The position numbers and the translations under genes are program-made. The notes below the pieces were generated by a model that worked only from the letters and a program-made list of their open reading frames with translations, did no database searches and was not told the origin of the DNA. From Hyphomicrobium_A sp963722495 (lineage in GTDB: Bacteria; Pseudomonadota; Alphaproteobacteria; Rhizobiales; Hyphomicrobiaceae), in assembly GCA_963722495.1 (NCBI GenBank), contig CAVRND010000027.1, forward strand, positions 200,028-264,027: a stretch of 64,000 nucleotides of DNA. The letters run 5' to 3'. Of this stretch, positions 35,644 to 45,812 are shown piece after piece (position 1 is the first letter of the stretch; every line of letters begins with the position of its first letter).

Positions 35644-35834
35644 ATGATCCACTCGTTAACCTTACAACCCGACGCGGCGCCAAAAGCCGCGCTGGAGGGA
35701 CGCGTTCGGTGACGAGGTAGCGTAGCGTTCCGCCGTCGGTGCGGGGCCCGCCGGAGTGGGCAATGGCACGGATTTGGCAAGCCTTGACCTAGCCGTCCGG
35801 CCCAAAAGTAAATGCGAGTGTCGATTACCCGCAC

Positions 35835-37295
35835 ATGAGTCACACGCTCATCTCCCGCTCCGGCGCGGATCGCGTCCAGCGCAGCCGCAAGAAGCTCACC
35901 GGCGAAGCTATTTCGATTGCGATCGTGGTCGGCGACGCGGTTGCCATCATGGCCATGTCTGTGCTGAGCGGCATCGCCTACCACCAAGTGGCCTATGGCG
36001 AGGTCGGCGACCTCATGTCGTTCCTGCGGGTCGGTGCGGTTATTGCGGCGGTGGTCGTCATATCCAATCTGTTTCGGGCCGAATATCAGCTCAGCAACTT
36101 CCTCAGCCTGATGCCGCATGCACGACGTACCGCGCATTTGTGGAACGTGACCTTCGTCTGCCTTCTCGTCATGGGATTCGTTGGCAAGGTCACGGAGGTC
36201 TACTCGCGCGGCTGGATCGTGCTCTATTACGTCTCCGGACTGCTGGCGTTGTTGGCGCTGCGTTACGTCGCGGTGCAGATCGTGCACCGATCGACGGTCG
36301 CGCGCCTGATTGCGACCAAGCGCGTTTTCCTCATCGGCAACGCCGGCGAGATCGAACACTTCCTCGCCAACTACGAGCCGAGGATGGGCGGCGTCGACAT
36401 CGTCGGCTGCCGCTTCCTGAGCGAAACCACGCAGAACGGTTCGCTGCAGGAACGGCAAAAGGCACTGCAGCGGGAGCTCGGCGGCGTGCTGCCGAGCATC
36501 CGGCAGCTGGAGCCGGATGCGATTTTCATCATCGCCTCGTGGGCCGATCAGGCGGCCATCGACGGCTGCATCGAGTCTCTATTGACGCTGCCGGCGGAGA
36601 TACATCTCGGGCCGGGGTATGCGCTGCAGAAGTACAGCAACGCCCAACTTGCACGGCTAGGGCCGATCCCCAGCCTGCAGCTCGTCCGCCTGCCGTTGTC
36701 GCGTTTCGAGCGCGTTCAAAAGCGCGCCTTCGACGTCCTACTCTCGACCCTGGGGCTCGTCGTGCTGGCGCCGTTGCTGGCTATCGTTGCCTTGTTCGTG
36801 AAGCTGGACAGTCCCGGTCCGGTGTTCTTCCATCAACGCCGTTACGGCTTCAACCAGAAGCCGTTCCGCATCGTCAAGTTTCGCACCATGGTGACGATGG
36901 ACGACGGCCCTGCGATCCGGCAGGCAACGCAGGGTGATCCCCGCGTCACGCGGGTGGGGCGCTGGTTGCGGAGATGGAATCTCGACGAGCTGCCGCAGCT
37001 GATCAACGTGATGAAGGGTGAGATGTCTCTCGTCGGCCCGCGCCCGCACGCGCTGTCGCACAACCGCGAGTACGAGCACATCATCGCCCGCTACGCGCGA
37101 CGCCACAACGTCAAGCCGGGCATCACCGGATGGGCGCAGGTGCACGGCATTCGCGGCGAGACCGACACACCCGGAAAAATGCAGAAACGGGTCGAGTACG
37201 ACCTGTTCTACATCGAGAACTGGTCGCTTGGCCGCGACTTCGTCATTCTGGCGTGGACGGTCGTCTCACGGACTGCCTATCGCAACGCGTACTGA
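35835..37295 (+). CDS. Initiating undecaprenyl-phosphate sugar phosphotransferase (WcaJ/ExoY type)
   Basis: A 486-residue polyprenyl glycosylphosphotransferase that moves a hexose-1-phosphate to undecaprenyl phosphate, the first step of exopolysaccharide assembly. Four N-terminal helices and a CoA-binding-like soluble part precede the catalytic domain. There the membrane re-entrant segment (KRAFDVLLSTLGLVVLAPLL) leads to RIVKFRTM, RVTRVGRWLRRWNLDELPQL, MSLVGPRPHA and the C-terminal GITGWAQVHGIRGET. All catalytic motifs are present. ATG 35835 is a GTG-free start soon after the divergent promoter region. A glucose or galactose donor is likely. The gene is intact. Confidence 0.93.
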   Translation: MSHTLISRSGADRVQRSRKKLTGEAISIAIVVGDAVAIMAMSVLSGIAYHQVAYGEVGDLMSFLRVGAVIAAVVVISNLFRAEYQLSNFLSLMPHARRTAHLWNVTFVCLLVMGFVGKVTEVYSRGWIVLYYVSGLLALLALRYVAVQIVHRSTVARLIATKRVFLIGNAGEIEHFLANYEPRMGGVDIVGCRFLSETTQNGSLQERQKALQRELGGVLPSIRQLEPDAIFIIASWADQAAIDGCIESLLTLPAEIHLGPGYALQKYSNAQLARLGPIPSLQLVRLPLSRFERVQKRAFDVLLSTLGLVVLAPLLAIVALFVKLDSPGPVFFHQRRYGFNQKPFRIVKFRTMVTMDDGPAIRQATQGDPRVTRVGRWLRRWNLDELPQLINVMKGEMSLVGPRPHALSHNREYEHIIARYARRHNVKPGITGWAQVHGIRGETDTPGKMQKRVEYDLFYIENWSLGRDFVILAWTVVSRTAYRNAY

Positions 37296-37319
37296 CGCGC
37301 CCTGAAGTTGCCGTCCGGA

Positions 37320-37693
37320 TTAGATGATCGCGGCGAAGGCCCAGCCGATGCCGATCCAGAACAGGCCGGAGGCGCAGATGGTGAAGACGAAGGGCCAGCG
37401 GGAGCGGCCGAGCTCCAGGCTCCTTGATGGGCACGATTCTCGCCGGCGACCAGATCTGGTTGAACTTTGCAGAGCAGGGCGGAGGCCCGTTCGATATCCG
37501 TCTGATAGTCGCGCAGCCGGGAGTCGGCGACCAACTCGAGACGCGTCGGTGCGGTACTTCCGGAGCCTGCAGCGCCGGCACGAATGTCCGCGATCAGGTG
37601 CGCCCGCCGCCCACTGGGTGAACAGCGATCACTGTTGTCGTGAAACTGGATGTTCGCCACCTGATAAACTGTCTCTGAACGGACGTAACTCAT
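37320..37693 (-). CDS. Small membrane-tail protein, frameshifted
   Basis: About 124 residues in two frames. The N-terminal part, with HDNSDRCSPSGRR, LELVADSRLRDYQTDIERAS and LLCKVQPDLVAGEN, looks like a soluble helical domain. After a one-base break near 37425 the other frame gives LELGRSRWPFVFTICASGLF followed by a hydrophobic WIGIGWAFAAII end, a clear C-terminal transmembrane helix. It lies between the sugar transferase and the response regulator, and may belong to the exopolysaccharide locus. I do not recognise the family. The start is uncertain (ATG 37693, or a GTG 36 bases later). Confidence 0.5.
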
Positions 37694-37839
37694 CCCTTAA
37701 CGGCACCATAGCTGAACGGTTCATTAAACTTAATCTCCTATCGGAGCAAATCCCCGTAGAGGCCCTGATGTCGCACGCGAAATGGCGGCAGTGCGCCGGC
37801 CCACAAGACGGGCGTGCCCGGGTACAACAGAGATAGGGA

Positions 37840-38460
37840 TCAGACGATCTTCTGCTCGACAGCGATGCGGATCAGCTGCATCGGCGTGCGGGCGCTGAAC
37901 TTGGCGCGCAGCGCAGCGCACGTGGTCGCCACCGTCTTGTAGGAGACGTTGATCAGGGCAGCGATCTCCGACATGCTTTTGCCTTTGGCGAGCAGCCGCA
38001 GAACCTCGCGCTCGCGGGAAGACAGCGGCACAGACTCGCCCGCGTTGCGCATGAAGGCGATCTTCTGCGCCATATCCTTCGGGAGTGAGTGGCGGCCGGC
38101 ATAAACCTCGCGGATGGCGGTCAGGAACGATTCAGGATCGTCGCTCTTGCTGACGTACCCCTTGGCGCCGCCCTCGATCGCCTGAGCAGCGAACATCGGG
38201 TCATCGTTCATGCTGAACATCAGGATCCGAGCGTCGGGGTCGCGAACCTGTAGTCTGCGCGCAAGCTCGAAGCCGGAGATGTCGGGCAGGTTGATATCGA
38301 TGACCGTGATATCCGGCTTCTCGGCAGCGAACACGTCCTGTGCCGAAGCGGCATCGCGCGCCTCCAGCATGGTCATGTCGGCGGCCTCGGCAATGAGCGC
38401 GCGGCAGCCCGACAGGACGATGGGGTGGTCGTCGACGATAAGAACTTTGACAGCGTACAT
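37840..38460 (-). CDS. NarL/FixJ-type response regulator (LuxR HTH)
   Basis: A 206-residue DNA-binding regulator. The receiver has VKVLIVDDHPIVLSGCRALI, phospho-acceptor Asp in ITVIDINLPDISG, and Lys in KGYVSKSDDPES. The LuxR-type helix-turn-helix is at the end: LSSREREVLRLLAKGKSMSE and INVSYKTVATTCAALRAKF. It stands divergent to a HisKA_3 kinase gene, its likely partner. ATG 38460 fits the family start; two upstream codons (38475, 38538) are possible and none has a clear ribosome site. Targets are not visible, but its place within the exopolysaccharide genes makes them candidates. Confidence 0.9.
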   Translation of the reverse strand: MYAVKVLIVDDHPIVLSGCRALIAEAADMTMLEARDAASAQDVFAAEKPDITVIDINLPDISGFELARRLQVRDPDARILMFSMNDDPMFAAQAIEGGAKGYVSKSDDPESFLTAIREVYAGRHSLPKDMAQKIAFMRNAGESVPLSSREREVLRLLAKGKSMSEIAALINVSYKTVATTCAALRAKFSARTPMQLIRIAVEQKIV

Positions 38461-38621
38461 CTGGGCCCAAGCCATTGTATAACGTAACAGATAGCCACCT
38501 GGCGCGCGCTCAGTCAAATGCCGGCGCAAAATAGGCAAAATGCCGTCACTTGCCCAGCGAGGCGGCGCCGCGGATCAAGCCCGGCGTCGCTGACAACGCA
38601 GTCCATCGATAGGTACGGCCA

Positions 38622-39981
38622 ATGTCCATACGCTTCCGGCTCACCCTCCTGATTGTAGCGCTGGCGAGCGTTGGCCTGCTGGCGTTCATCGCCGCCATGG
38701 TCCTCAGCGCCGGACCGCGTATCCGTGCCGAGAACGACAGCACCATGCGCCTCGCCAAGGAGTTCGTCGAGACGACGATCGCCAGCCTGCAGGGCACCCG
38801 CGACCCTGGCGCCCAACTCAATGTGCTGCTCGACGGTCTGAAGGAGCTGCGCCACGTACACATTTACCGCATGGACGACCGCCCGCCGGTGCCGCCGGAA
38901 GAGCCCCTTTCCGATGCGGTGCCGGCGTGGCTCGCCCGTCTCGGGCTTATCGTCCCCGCCGCTCGAGGTTCCCGTGCTCGTCAACGGAAAGGATTACGGC
39001 ACGCTCATCATCGCTCCGCGCGTGTCGGACGAGGCGGCCGACATCTGGGCGGAGATCGTTAATTTCACGCTCGGCGGCATTTTCCTCACCATCATCGCCG
39101 TCATTCTCAAGAGCTTGATCGTCGCCCACCTCGTCAAGCCGATCAGGAACGTCGGGGACGCGCTGCTGACGCTCGAGGCTGGCAAGTACGATGTCGCGGT
39201 GCCGGAGGCGGGCCCGCCAGAGATCTCCGACATCTGCCGCAAGCTGAACCGTCTCGCGGCGACACTCGAAACCACCATCTCCGAGAACAGGCGGCTGGCT
39301 GAGCGCATCATCTGTGTGCAGGACGAGGAGCGCAAAGATCTAGCGCGTGAGCTGCACGACGAGCTTGGACCGTATCTGTTCGCCATTCGCGCCGCCGTTA
39401 TCGCGCAAAAGGCCGAGGTGCAGCGGGGTGCCGGCGACCGCGCCAAGATGTTGCGGACGTGCGACACGCTCATCGAGCAGATCGAGACGATCCAGCGCAT
39501 GAACCGCGGTGTGCTGCAGAAGCTGCGACCGATGGGTCTGGAAGAGTACGGCTTGAAGGCGAAGCTTAAATCGTTGCTCGCCCTGCTGCGTGATAGCCAT
39601 GCCCAGGTGCAGATCAACCTTGCGGTCGACGACGACCTGCCGGCTTGCGACGAGACCAGCAAGCTCACCATCTACCGGCTCGTCCAGGAGGGGCTGACCA
39701 ACGCCTTCCGTCATTCCGATGCAACGGTCGTCGATATTACCGTTGGCCCGGCTGTGCGCGACGAGGCCCCGCCGGCCATCAAGGATCTGAAGGATCCGGT
39801 GGTCCACGTCATCGTTGCCGACAACGGACGTGGATTTCCCGACGGCGTGAAGCCGAGCTACGGGATTTCCGGGATGAACGAACGCGTATGGGCGACGGGC
39901 GGAGAGATGCGGCTGAGCAACCGCCCTGGCGGCGGTGCAGCGCTCAACGCGTGGATTCCGGTACCGACGGTGGCGATCTAA
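38622..39981 (+). CDS. HisKA_3 sensor histidine kinase (NarX/UhpB type), frameshifted
   Basis: About 452 residues. A first helix (LTLLIVALASVGLLAFIAAM), a periplasmic domain of roughly 110 residues and a second helix (FTLGGIFLTIIAVILKSLIV) are followed by HAMP (KPIRNVGDALLTLEAGKYD). The dimerisation/phosphoacceptor motif is ERKDLARELHDELGPYLFAI. The ATPase has YRLVQEGLTNAFRHSDAT and VADNGRGFP, ending with GGGAALNAWIPV. A one-base break near 38955 separates the periplasmic part from the rest. It is divergent from the LuxR-type regulator, and together they form a NarX-NarL-like pair. The ligand is unknown. Confidence 0.88.
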
Positions 39982-40204
39982 TGTTGCGAGGGCGACACAT
40001 GGCAACGTTAGAGTGGCCTGACAGCGTGCTCAAGTTTGGAGCGCGTTTTCTCAATCAATGAAATTCAACCGGCTTAACCTCCCGGATACTTCTAGACGCT
40101 CGGAGCAAAAAAAAGCGGCGCGATTGTCCATCGCGAACCGCCTGCTCCAGTAGAGTCTGAGTAGCTACCGTCTGCGCGGCGCGGTAGCGGGGGGAGTAAG
40201 AGTA

Positions 40205-42889
40205 ATGCGTTGTCGCGCCATGCCTGCGCTCGTCGCAGGCGTACTTGCCGTTGCGTCCACTGCCGCCGTCGCCCAAACCGCGCCCGACGCCGGCAGCCGA
40301 GCAGCTTCCGCCGGTCGAGGTGATCCAGAAGCAGCCGACGCCAGCGCCTGCCGCCAAGAAGAAATCCGCCGCCAAGAAGAAGCAGGCGCCCGTTTCTCCT
40401 GCTCCGCAGCCGCCTGCCTCGGTCGCCGAGCGCGACCCGGCGACGCAAAATCCCAATTCCGTCTATGGCGCCGCCGGCAGCACTGGGGCAGCAGAGCGCG
40501 CTTACGAGAGCGCCATCACGCCGGTCAACCCGCAGCAGCTCACGCCGACGAACCTGCAAGGCTTCTCCAGCTCGGCGACGAACATTACGCCGGCGGAGCT
40601 GACGGAGCGCCAGCCGCGCAATCTCAACGAGGCGCTGACGCGCGTTCCCGGCGTCATCGTGATCAACGATGACGGCGCCGGCCACCACGGCGGCATCGGC
40701 ATGCGCGGCTCACCCGCGCGCCGGTCACGCAAGATGCTCGTCATGGAAGACGGCCACACGTCCAACCTGGCGCTGTGGCTCGACCCGTCGGTGCACTACT
40801 GGGCGCCGGCCGACCGCATCGAGAGCCTCGAAGTTATCCGCGGCACGATCATCACGCACGGCCCCAACAACAATTTTGGCGTTATCAACGCGCGCAATCT
40901 GTCGCCGTTCGGGCCCGACGAGACGGTCGTTAGCGCCGCCATGGGATGGACCCAGCTGCGCGGCGGCTGCGCCGGTGAAGGTGGAGATCAGGTCTGCAAG
41001 GGCGACTCCACCGAAGAATCCTACCGCTGGCACGTACATACCCGGCAGCACGCCGAGAACGTCGGCCTCGTTCTGTCGTACACCGGCGCCGATGTTCAGG
41101 GTGTCTGGGATACGGAGCGCCTGCGCTTCCATGACTTCCACGGCGCGCTCGGCTGGAAGGGCGTCGACGACGATCTGACGGTCTCTGTCACCTACGCCCG
41201 CCAGCGCGATAATTACGACGAGCAGAACTTCCTCGGCGGCATTGAGGTTGAGGAAGATTTCGCGAATGACGATGAAGCAGATGAATTTGCAGAGCAGCTG
41301 GCAGAGTCATATCGCGGTGGGGCTGAGCAGGCCTTTTTCGGCACAGGCCACTGCAAGACCTGTTTCGCACCTGCTTCGGGCCTGAACACGTACAACGGCG
41401 ATGTCTGGCGCGGTCAGATCGTACACAATGCCTATCTGGACGACGACACGACGGTCACCAGCCGCGTGTATGCGGGTGAGCACCGTCGCGATCGCTATCA
41501 GCTCATCACGCCCGGGTCCAATCCAGATGGTACGTCCGGTGACACGCCGGTTCAGACCGCCGACGGATACCTTTTTGGTGAAGATACGATGTTCGGCCGT
41601 CTGCGCACCTTCCGGCACCTCGGAGGCGAACTGCGTACCGAATGGGCCAACCGCCAACTGTTCGGGTTCAGCCAGGATATCCAGGCAGGCATTCGCTACG
41701 AATACCAGGACATGACCAACCGCAACTTCCTTGGCACCAATGGACAGATCCTGGACGATGGAGACGAGAGTGGCGCCACGCTGTTCGACCGTTCGCTGAA
41801 GGCCAATACGGTCTCGGCCTTCCTACAGACCAACATTGCCGTTGCCAGGGACTTCAACGTTCTGCCCGGCATCCGCTTCGAGTGGTACGATATCAGCCGC
41901 CAGAACCGGGTGATTGCCGAAGAGGAGAGCGAAGCGGAAGGGGGTGATGAGGATGAATGCGACAACGCATTTGGGACCGAAGACTGCCTGGCGATTGGCG
42001 GGATAAACTTCAACCCTGATCGTCCGAGCGAGAGCTACTCGAACTTCAATGCGTTGCCCGGCATCGCTTTCGCCTACACGGGCCTCTACCGTTCGACGGT
42101 ATTCGGCGGCTACCACCGCGGCATGTCGACGGGCGTCCTGCGCAACGAGGACTTCCCGGCGCCGGACGAGATCGGCGACAACTTCAACCTCGGCTTCCGC
42201 AGCTCGGCCATCAAGGGCTTCGACTATGAGGTCGCCGGCTTCTATCAGCTGATCCAGGACTACCAGTTCGGCGCGTCGTTCTCCGACGCAGGCGATCGGT
42301 CCTACGGTCGGGCCAATGAGGTCGAGATCAGCGGCGTCGAGCTCGCCGGTCGACTGAACTCGCATCCCTTTACCGGTGGCCCGCTCAACTTCTTCGCTGA
42401 GAGCAACTACACCTATGCGCGCGGCACCTTTACCGATGCGCCCGCGCTCGACGAAGACGGCAACATCGTCGGCAGCTTCAATGGCAATCACCTACCTGAG
42501 GTGCCGTTCCATGTGGCGGCATTGACGTTGGGCGTCGAGGGACGCACGGGCTGGCGCTGGAACGCAAGCGCCACTTGGACCTACCGCGGCTCCTTCTACA
42601 CGGACGAAGGCAACACTGGGTACGGCATCTACGAAGCAGAGTGCGAGGAAGAGGACCCCGCGACCCGGGCGAATACGAGTGCGAGATCGAGGAAGCCGGT
42701 GAGGACGGTCAGGTGCCCTCCATCTGGCTGCTGTCGGCGCGCTTCAACATGGACCTCGGCGATACCGGCGCCAGCGTGTTCGTTGCCGGCGATAACCTGC
42801 TCGACAAGCTCTACATCTCCGACCGCGAGGACGGCATGAAGCCCGGCTTGGGCCGCACCGTCTGGACGGGCTTCAAGTACAAGTTCTGA
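40205..42889 (+). CDS. TonB-dependent outer-membrane receptor (FecA-like), frameshifted
   Basis: About 895 residues. A signal peptide (MPALVAGVLAVASTAAVA) is followed after a break near 40290 by a Lys/Ala/Pro-rich linker (KKKSAAKKKQAPVSPAPQPP), a plug domain (NLNEALTRVPGVIVINDDG, then GIGMRGSPARRSRKMLVMED) and a 22-strand barrel. It ends GLGRTVWTGFKYKF with a terminal Phe. A second break lies near 42665. Several predicted surface segments are strongly acidic and some carry cysteines (GGCAGEGGDQVCKG, EVEEDFANDDEADEFAEQLA, GHCKTCFAP, EEESEAEGGDEDECDNAFG). Typical cargoes are ferric siderophores, heme, B12 or other metal chelates. GGGGGAG precedes ATG 40205 and a strong terminator follows. Confidence 0.88.
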
Positions 42890-42925
42890 GAAAGTTACTG
42901 ACGCGCGTGCGTGAGCACGTTGCAA

Positions 42926-42965
42926 CCGCCCCCACCACCCCAGAGGTGGGGGCGGTCTTTTTTTG
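42926..42965 (+). terminator. Rho-independent terminator of the TonB receptor gene
   Basis: CCGCCCCCACC pairs with GGTGGGGGCGG around ACCCCAGA-like loop bases (42926-42955) and is followed by TCTTTTTTT. It lies 36 bp after the receptor stop and separates it from the GH5 gene. Confidence 0.9.
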
Positions 42966-43083
42966 CCGCGGCCATTTCCCACGCTTAACGTTAAGCGGAC
43001 ACGCCGACCCAATCCCCGACCCGACTACCTAATGTGCGCACTGCCTCGCGTCGCGCGGCACGCCCATTGTGTCGAACGGGTCC

Positions 43084-44259
43084 ATGGCGGCAGACAATTC
43101 GAAAGCGAATACCGCGCAAGCGCAACGGGCTCATCTCATTGACCGGCGTACGCTGTTGGCTGGATTGGCGACGGCAACGCTGGCACCGCTGAACGCGACT
43201 GCGCGGGGAACGGCACCCTCGCGGGCGGCCGCGCGCATGCATGCCTTCGCGACTGGCTTTAACCTGCCCGGCGTCTGCGATGTACCGCCCGGCGAGGCGC
43301 GCCTGCCTAGCGGGGAGCTGCTCGGCTACCTGGCCAAGCGCGGCTTCCGTTCCATCCGTCTGCCGGTCGACCCGCAGCTGTGCGCCGACGGAGACGCCCA
43401 GTTCCGAAGCGCGCTCGATGATGCTCAAAAGCGCATTCTTGGATCGGGATTGTCTCTCATCCTCGACATGCATCCCGGCGCCGAGGCGGGCACTTTGCTG
43501 CGTGACGACGCCGCAAAAGGGGGCGAGCTGATCGTTGCGGCTTGGCGCTGGCTGGCAAGAGTCTCCGCTGAGCTTCCGCCCGATCGCGTGGCGCTCGAGC
43601 TGTTGAACGAGCCGCCGCTTGCCACCGAGGATTGGCGCGTCCTGCGTGGCCGTCTCGTCGGCCAGATCCGCGAGATCGCTCCGGATCACACGCTCGCCTG
43701 GGGCGCGGCACAGAACCAAACCATCGAGGAGACGATCGCCGACCCCGGGCCCGACGACGCGAACGCGATCGCAGCCGTGCACTACTACTATCCGATGGTG
43801 TTCACGCATCAGGGCCAGAGTTGGGGCAATTCGCCGTATGAGCCCATACGCCAGCTGCCGTTCCCGCTCGATGCTGGCGACCCGCAAGTGATGGCAATTG
43901 CCGCACGGCTACGGGCTGATGGCCGCGCCGATAGCCTGGCGGAGCTCAATGCGGCAACCCAGGCACCGTGGACGGCGGCGCGCATTGAAAAAGACTTCGC
44001 CGCGTTGGGCGCCTGGGCAAAGACGAGTGGCCGTCCGGTCATCGTCAACGAGTTCGGCGTCTATCGCGACTATGCCCTGGAAGGCGACCGTGTGCGCTGG
44101 CTTGGTGCCGTGCGCCGTGCCGCCGAAAGCAACGGCTTCGGCTGGTGCCATTGGGAGTTCGATCAGGGGTTCGGCTTCACCCTGTCGCGCGAGGACGCGA
44201 GCTTGATCGATGAGCCCGTGCTGACGGCGCTGCTCGGCACCGACGAGGCGCGGAACTGA
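43084..44259 (+). CDS. Glycoside hydrolase family 5 (endoglucanase-like)
   Basis: A 391-residue exported enzyme. A twin-arginine-like leader (DRRTLLAGLATATLAPLNA) is followed by the (beta/alpha)8 domain. The acid/base glutamate is in VALELLNEPPL, the nucleophile glutamate in VIVNEFGVYRD, and FRSIRLPVD and AVHYYYPMVFTHQG are typical of GH5. It probably trims or releases the exopolysaccharide made by neighbouring genes, as cellulase-like genes do in other such loci; a role in degrading external beta-glucans is the alternative. The polymerase gene starts one base after its stop, so the two are coupled. ATG 43084 is chosen over a TTG at 43069. The gene is intact. Confidence 0.87.
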   Translation: MAADNSKANTAQAQRAHLIDRRTLLAGLATATLAPLNATARGTAPSRAAARMHAFATGFNLPGVCDVPPGEARLPSGELLGYLAKRGFRSIRLPVDPQLCADGDAQFRSALDDAQKRILGSGLSLILDMHPGAEAGTLLRDDAAKGGELIVAAWRWLARVSAELPPDRVALELLNEPPLATEDWRVLRGRLVGQIREIAPDHTLAWGAAQNQTIEETIADPGPDDANAIAAVHYYYPMVFTHQGQSWGNSPYEPIRQLPFPLDAGDPQVMAIAARLRADGRADSLAELNAATQAPWTAARIEKDFAALGAWAKTSGRPVIVNEFGVYRDYALEGDRVRWLGAVRRAAESNGFGWCHWEFDQGFGFTLSREDASLIDEPVLTALLGTDEARN

Positions 44260-44260
44260 T

Positions 44261-45812
44261 ATGAGCGTCGCCGCAATCCCCGCACGCTGGCACCAGCCAT
44301 CGGCATCGCGCGCATCTTTGCCCCGGACACGCTGCTGCAATTTGCGCTGGGGGTCGCCATCCTCGGTACCGGAGTCGGGCTCGCGCTGGGCAATCTCTAT
44401 CTCGCCTACGCGTTCACCTTCGCCGCCATGTTCGGCGTCACGATGCTGTTGCCCGGCACGACGCCGTTCCTGCTGATATTCGCGTTCCTGTTTCAAAACA
44501 CGTTCGTCGCCTTCACCGCCACGTGGGTCAAGAGCACAGACGTGCTCGATCAGATGCGGGCCTTGAACGTCATCATGCTGGCGGCGGTGTTCACTTGCTT
44601 TCTGGTCACCGGCCAATTCAGCGCGCGCGTGCTGCCGCGCGGCGTGCGGCCTTGGGTCAACGCCACCTGGCTCGTCTTCGCCGTGGTCGGACTCTACTTC
44701 GCGCTAGGGCTGGCGTTGGGCAACGGCAAGGATGCGATCATCTACCTGCGCGGCATGGTCGTGCCGCTGATGTGCCTGCAGATCGCGCTCGTTTGCGGCG
44801 CGCGCTTTCGCGTTCCGCTGGCGCCGGCGCTGCTGGTCGCAACGCTGCTGATCATCGTCTACGGCTACTGCGAGCTGATGTTCGAGACGAGGTTCCTCAG
44901 CCTCTTTAACGGCGACCGCTATCTGTGGCTGAAGATGCAGGACGACATCGTGCGGGGTGTCTATACGCGCCTGATGGAGGAGACGGGCTTCGTTCTGCGC
45001 GGCATCGACGACATGATGCGGGTGTCGCTGTTCAACCTCTCGGGCTCCGACCACGACGCTATCAAGATCTTCCGGTTGAGCGGTCCCAACTTCCATCCCA
45101 TCAGCTTCGGCTATGCGCTGGCGCTGCTGTCGGCATGGCTGTTCGCCAATCGCGTCCGCTGGGTTGCCATCCTGGCGCTGCCGCTGCTCATCTTCGTCGG
45201 ATCGAAGGGCGCCATCGTGCTCTTCCTGCTGTTCTTCTTCATGCTGCTGGCGATGCGGCTGCTGCCGGCGCGCGTCGCGATGGCGGCGTTCCTCGTCGTG
45301 CTGGGCCTCTACGTCGCGGCGGTTGTCTGGCTCGGTTTGCGGGTAGGGGACTATCACGTCCTCGGCCTGATGGCGGGCATACGCGATTTCCTCGCCAATC
45401 CGCTCGGCCATGGCGTCGGCAGCGGCGGCGTTCTGTCGGAAGCCGGCTCGATGGTGAACTGGATCAACGCGCAGGGAACAGGCGCCACCGAAATTCCGGT
45501 CGAGAGCGCTATCGCCGTGCTGCTCTATCAGCTCGGCATCGGCGCCGCCGTTTTCGTCGGGTTGCTGGTCATGCTCGCGCGGCGCTTCCGCAAGGCATAC
45601 CTGGCCTCCCGCGAGCCGCTGTTCCTGTTCGCCTTCGTCGCCATCTCGACCATCTGCGCCAACGCGGTCTTCCAGGAGGAGGCGTTCTTCGCTCCCTTGG
45701 CGCTCGGGCTTTGCTTGATGCTGACCGGGCTGTCGCTCGGCGCGCTATCGGGCGGCGAACGGCGCGACGACGCGACCGCTTGCGCAAGGGGCGGTCGAGC
45801 GGTACCGAGTAG
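44261..45812 (+). CDS. Exopolysaccharide polymerase (Wzy/O-antigen ligase-like), frameshifted
   Basis: A multi-pass membrane protein of about 515 residues, with about eleven helices such as LLQFALGVAILGTGVGLALG, VNATWLVFAVVGLYFALGLA and LALPLLIFVGSKGAIVLFLL. A large loop holds DDMMRVSLFNLSGSDHDAIK, and LANPLGHGVGSGG resembles the O-antigen polymerase/ligase signature loop. The start MSVAAIPARWH (ATG 44261) immediately follows the GH5 stop; a break lies near 44298. As read, the 3' end stays open to 45993, but that tail is antisense to a conserved protein. A second break with a stop at 45812 is more likely. It is expected to join lipid-linked repeat units in the periplasm. Confidence 0.78.
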
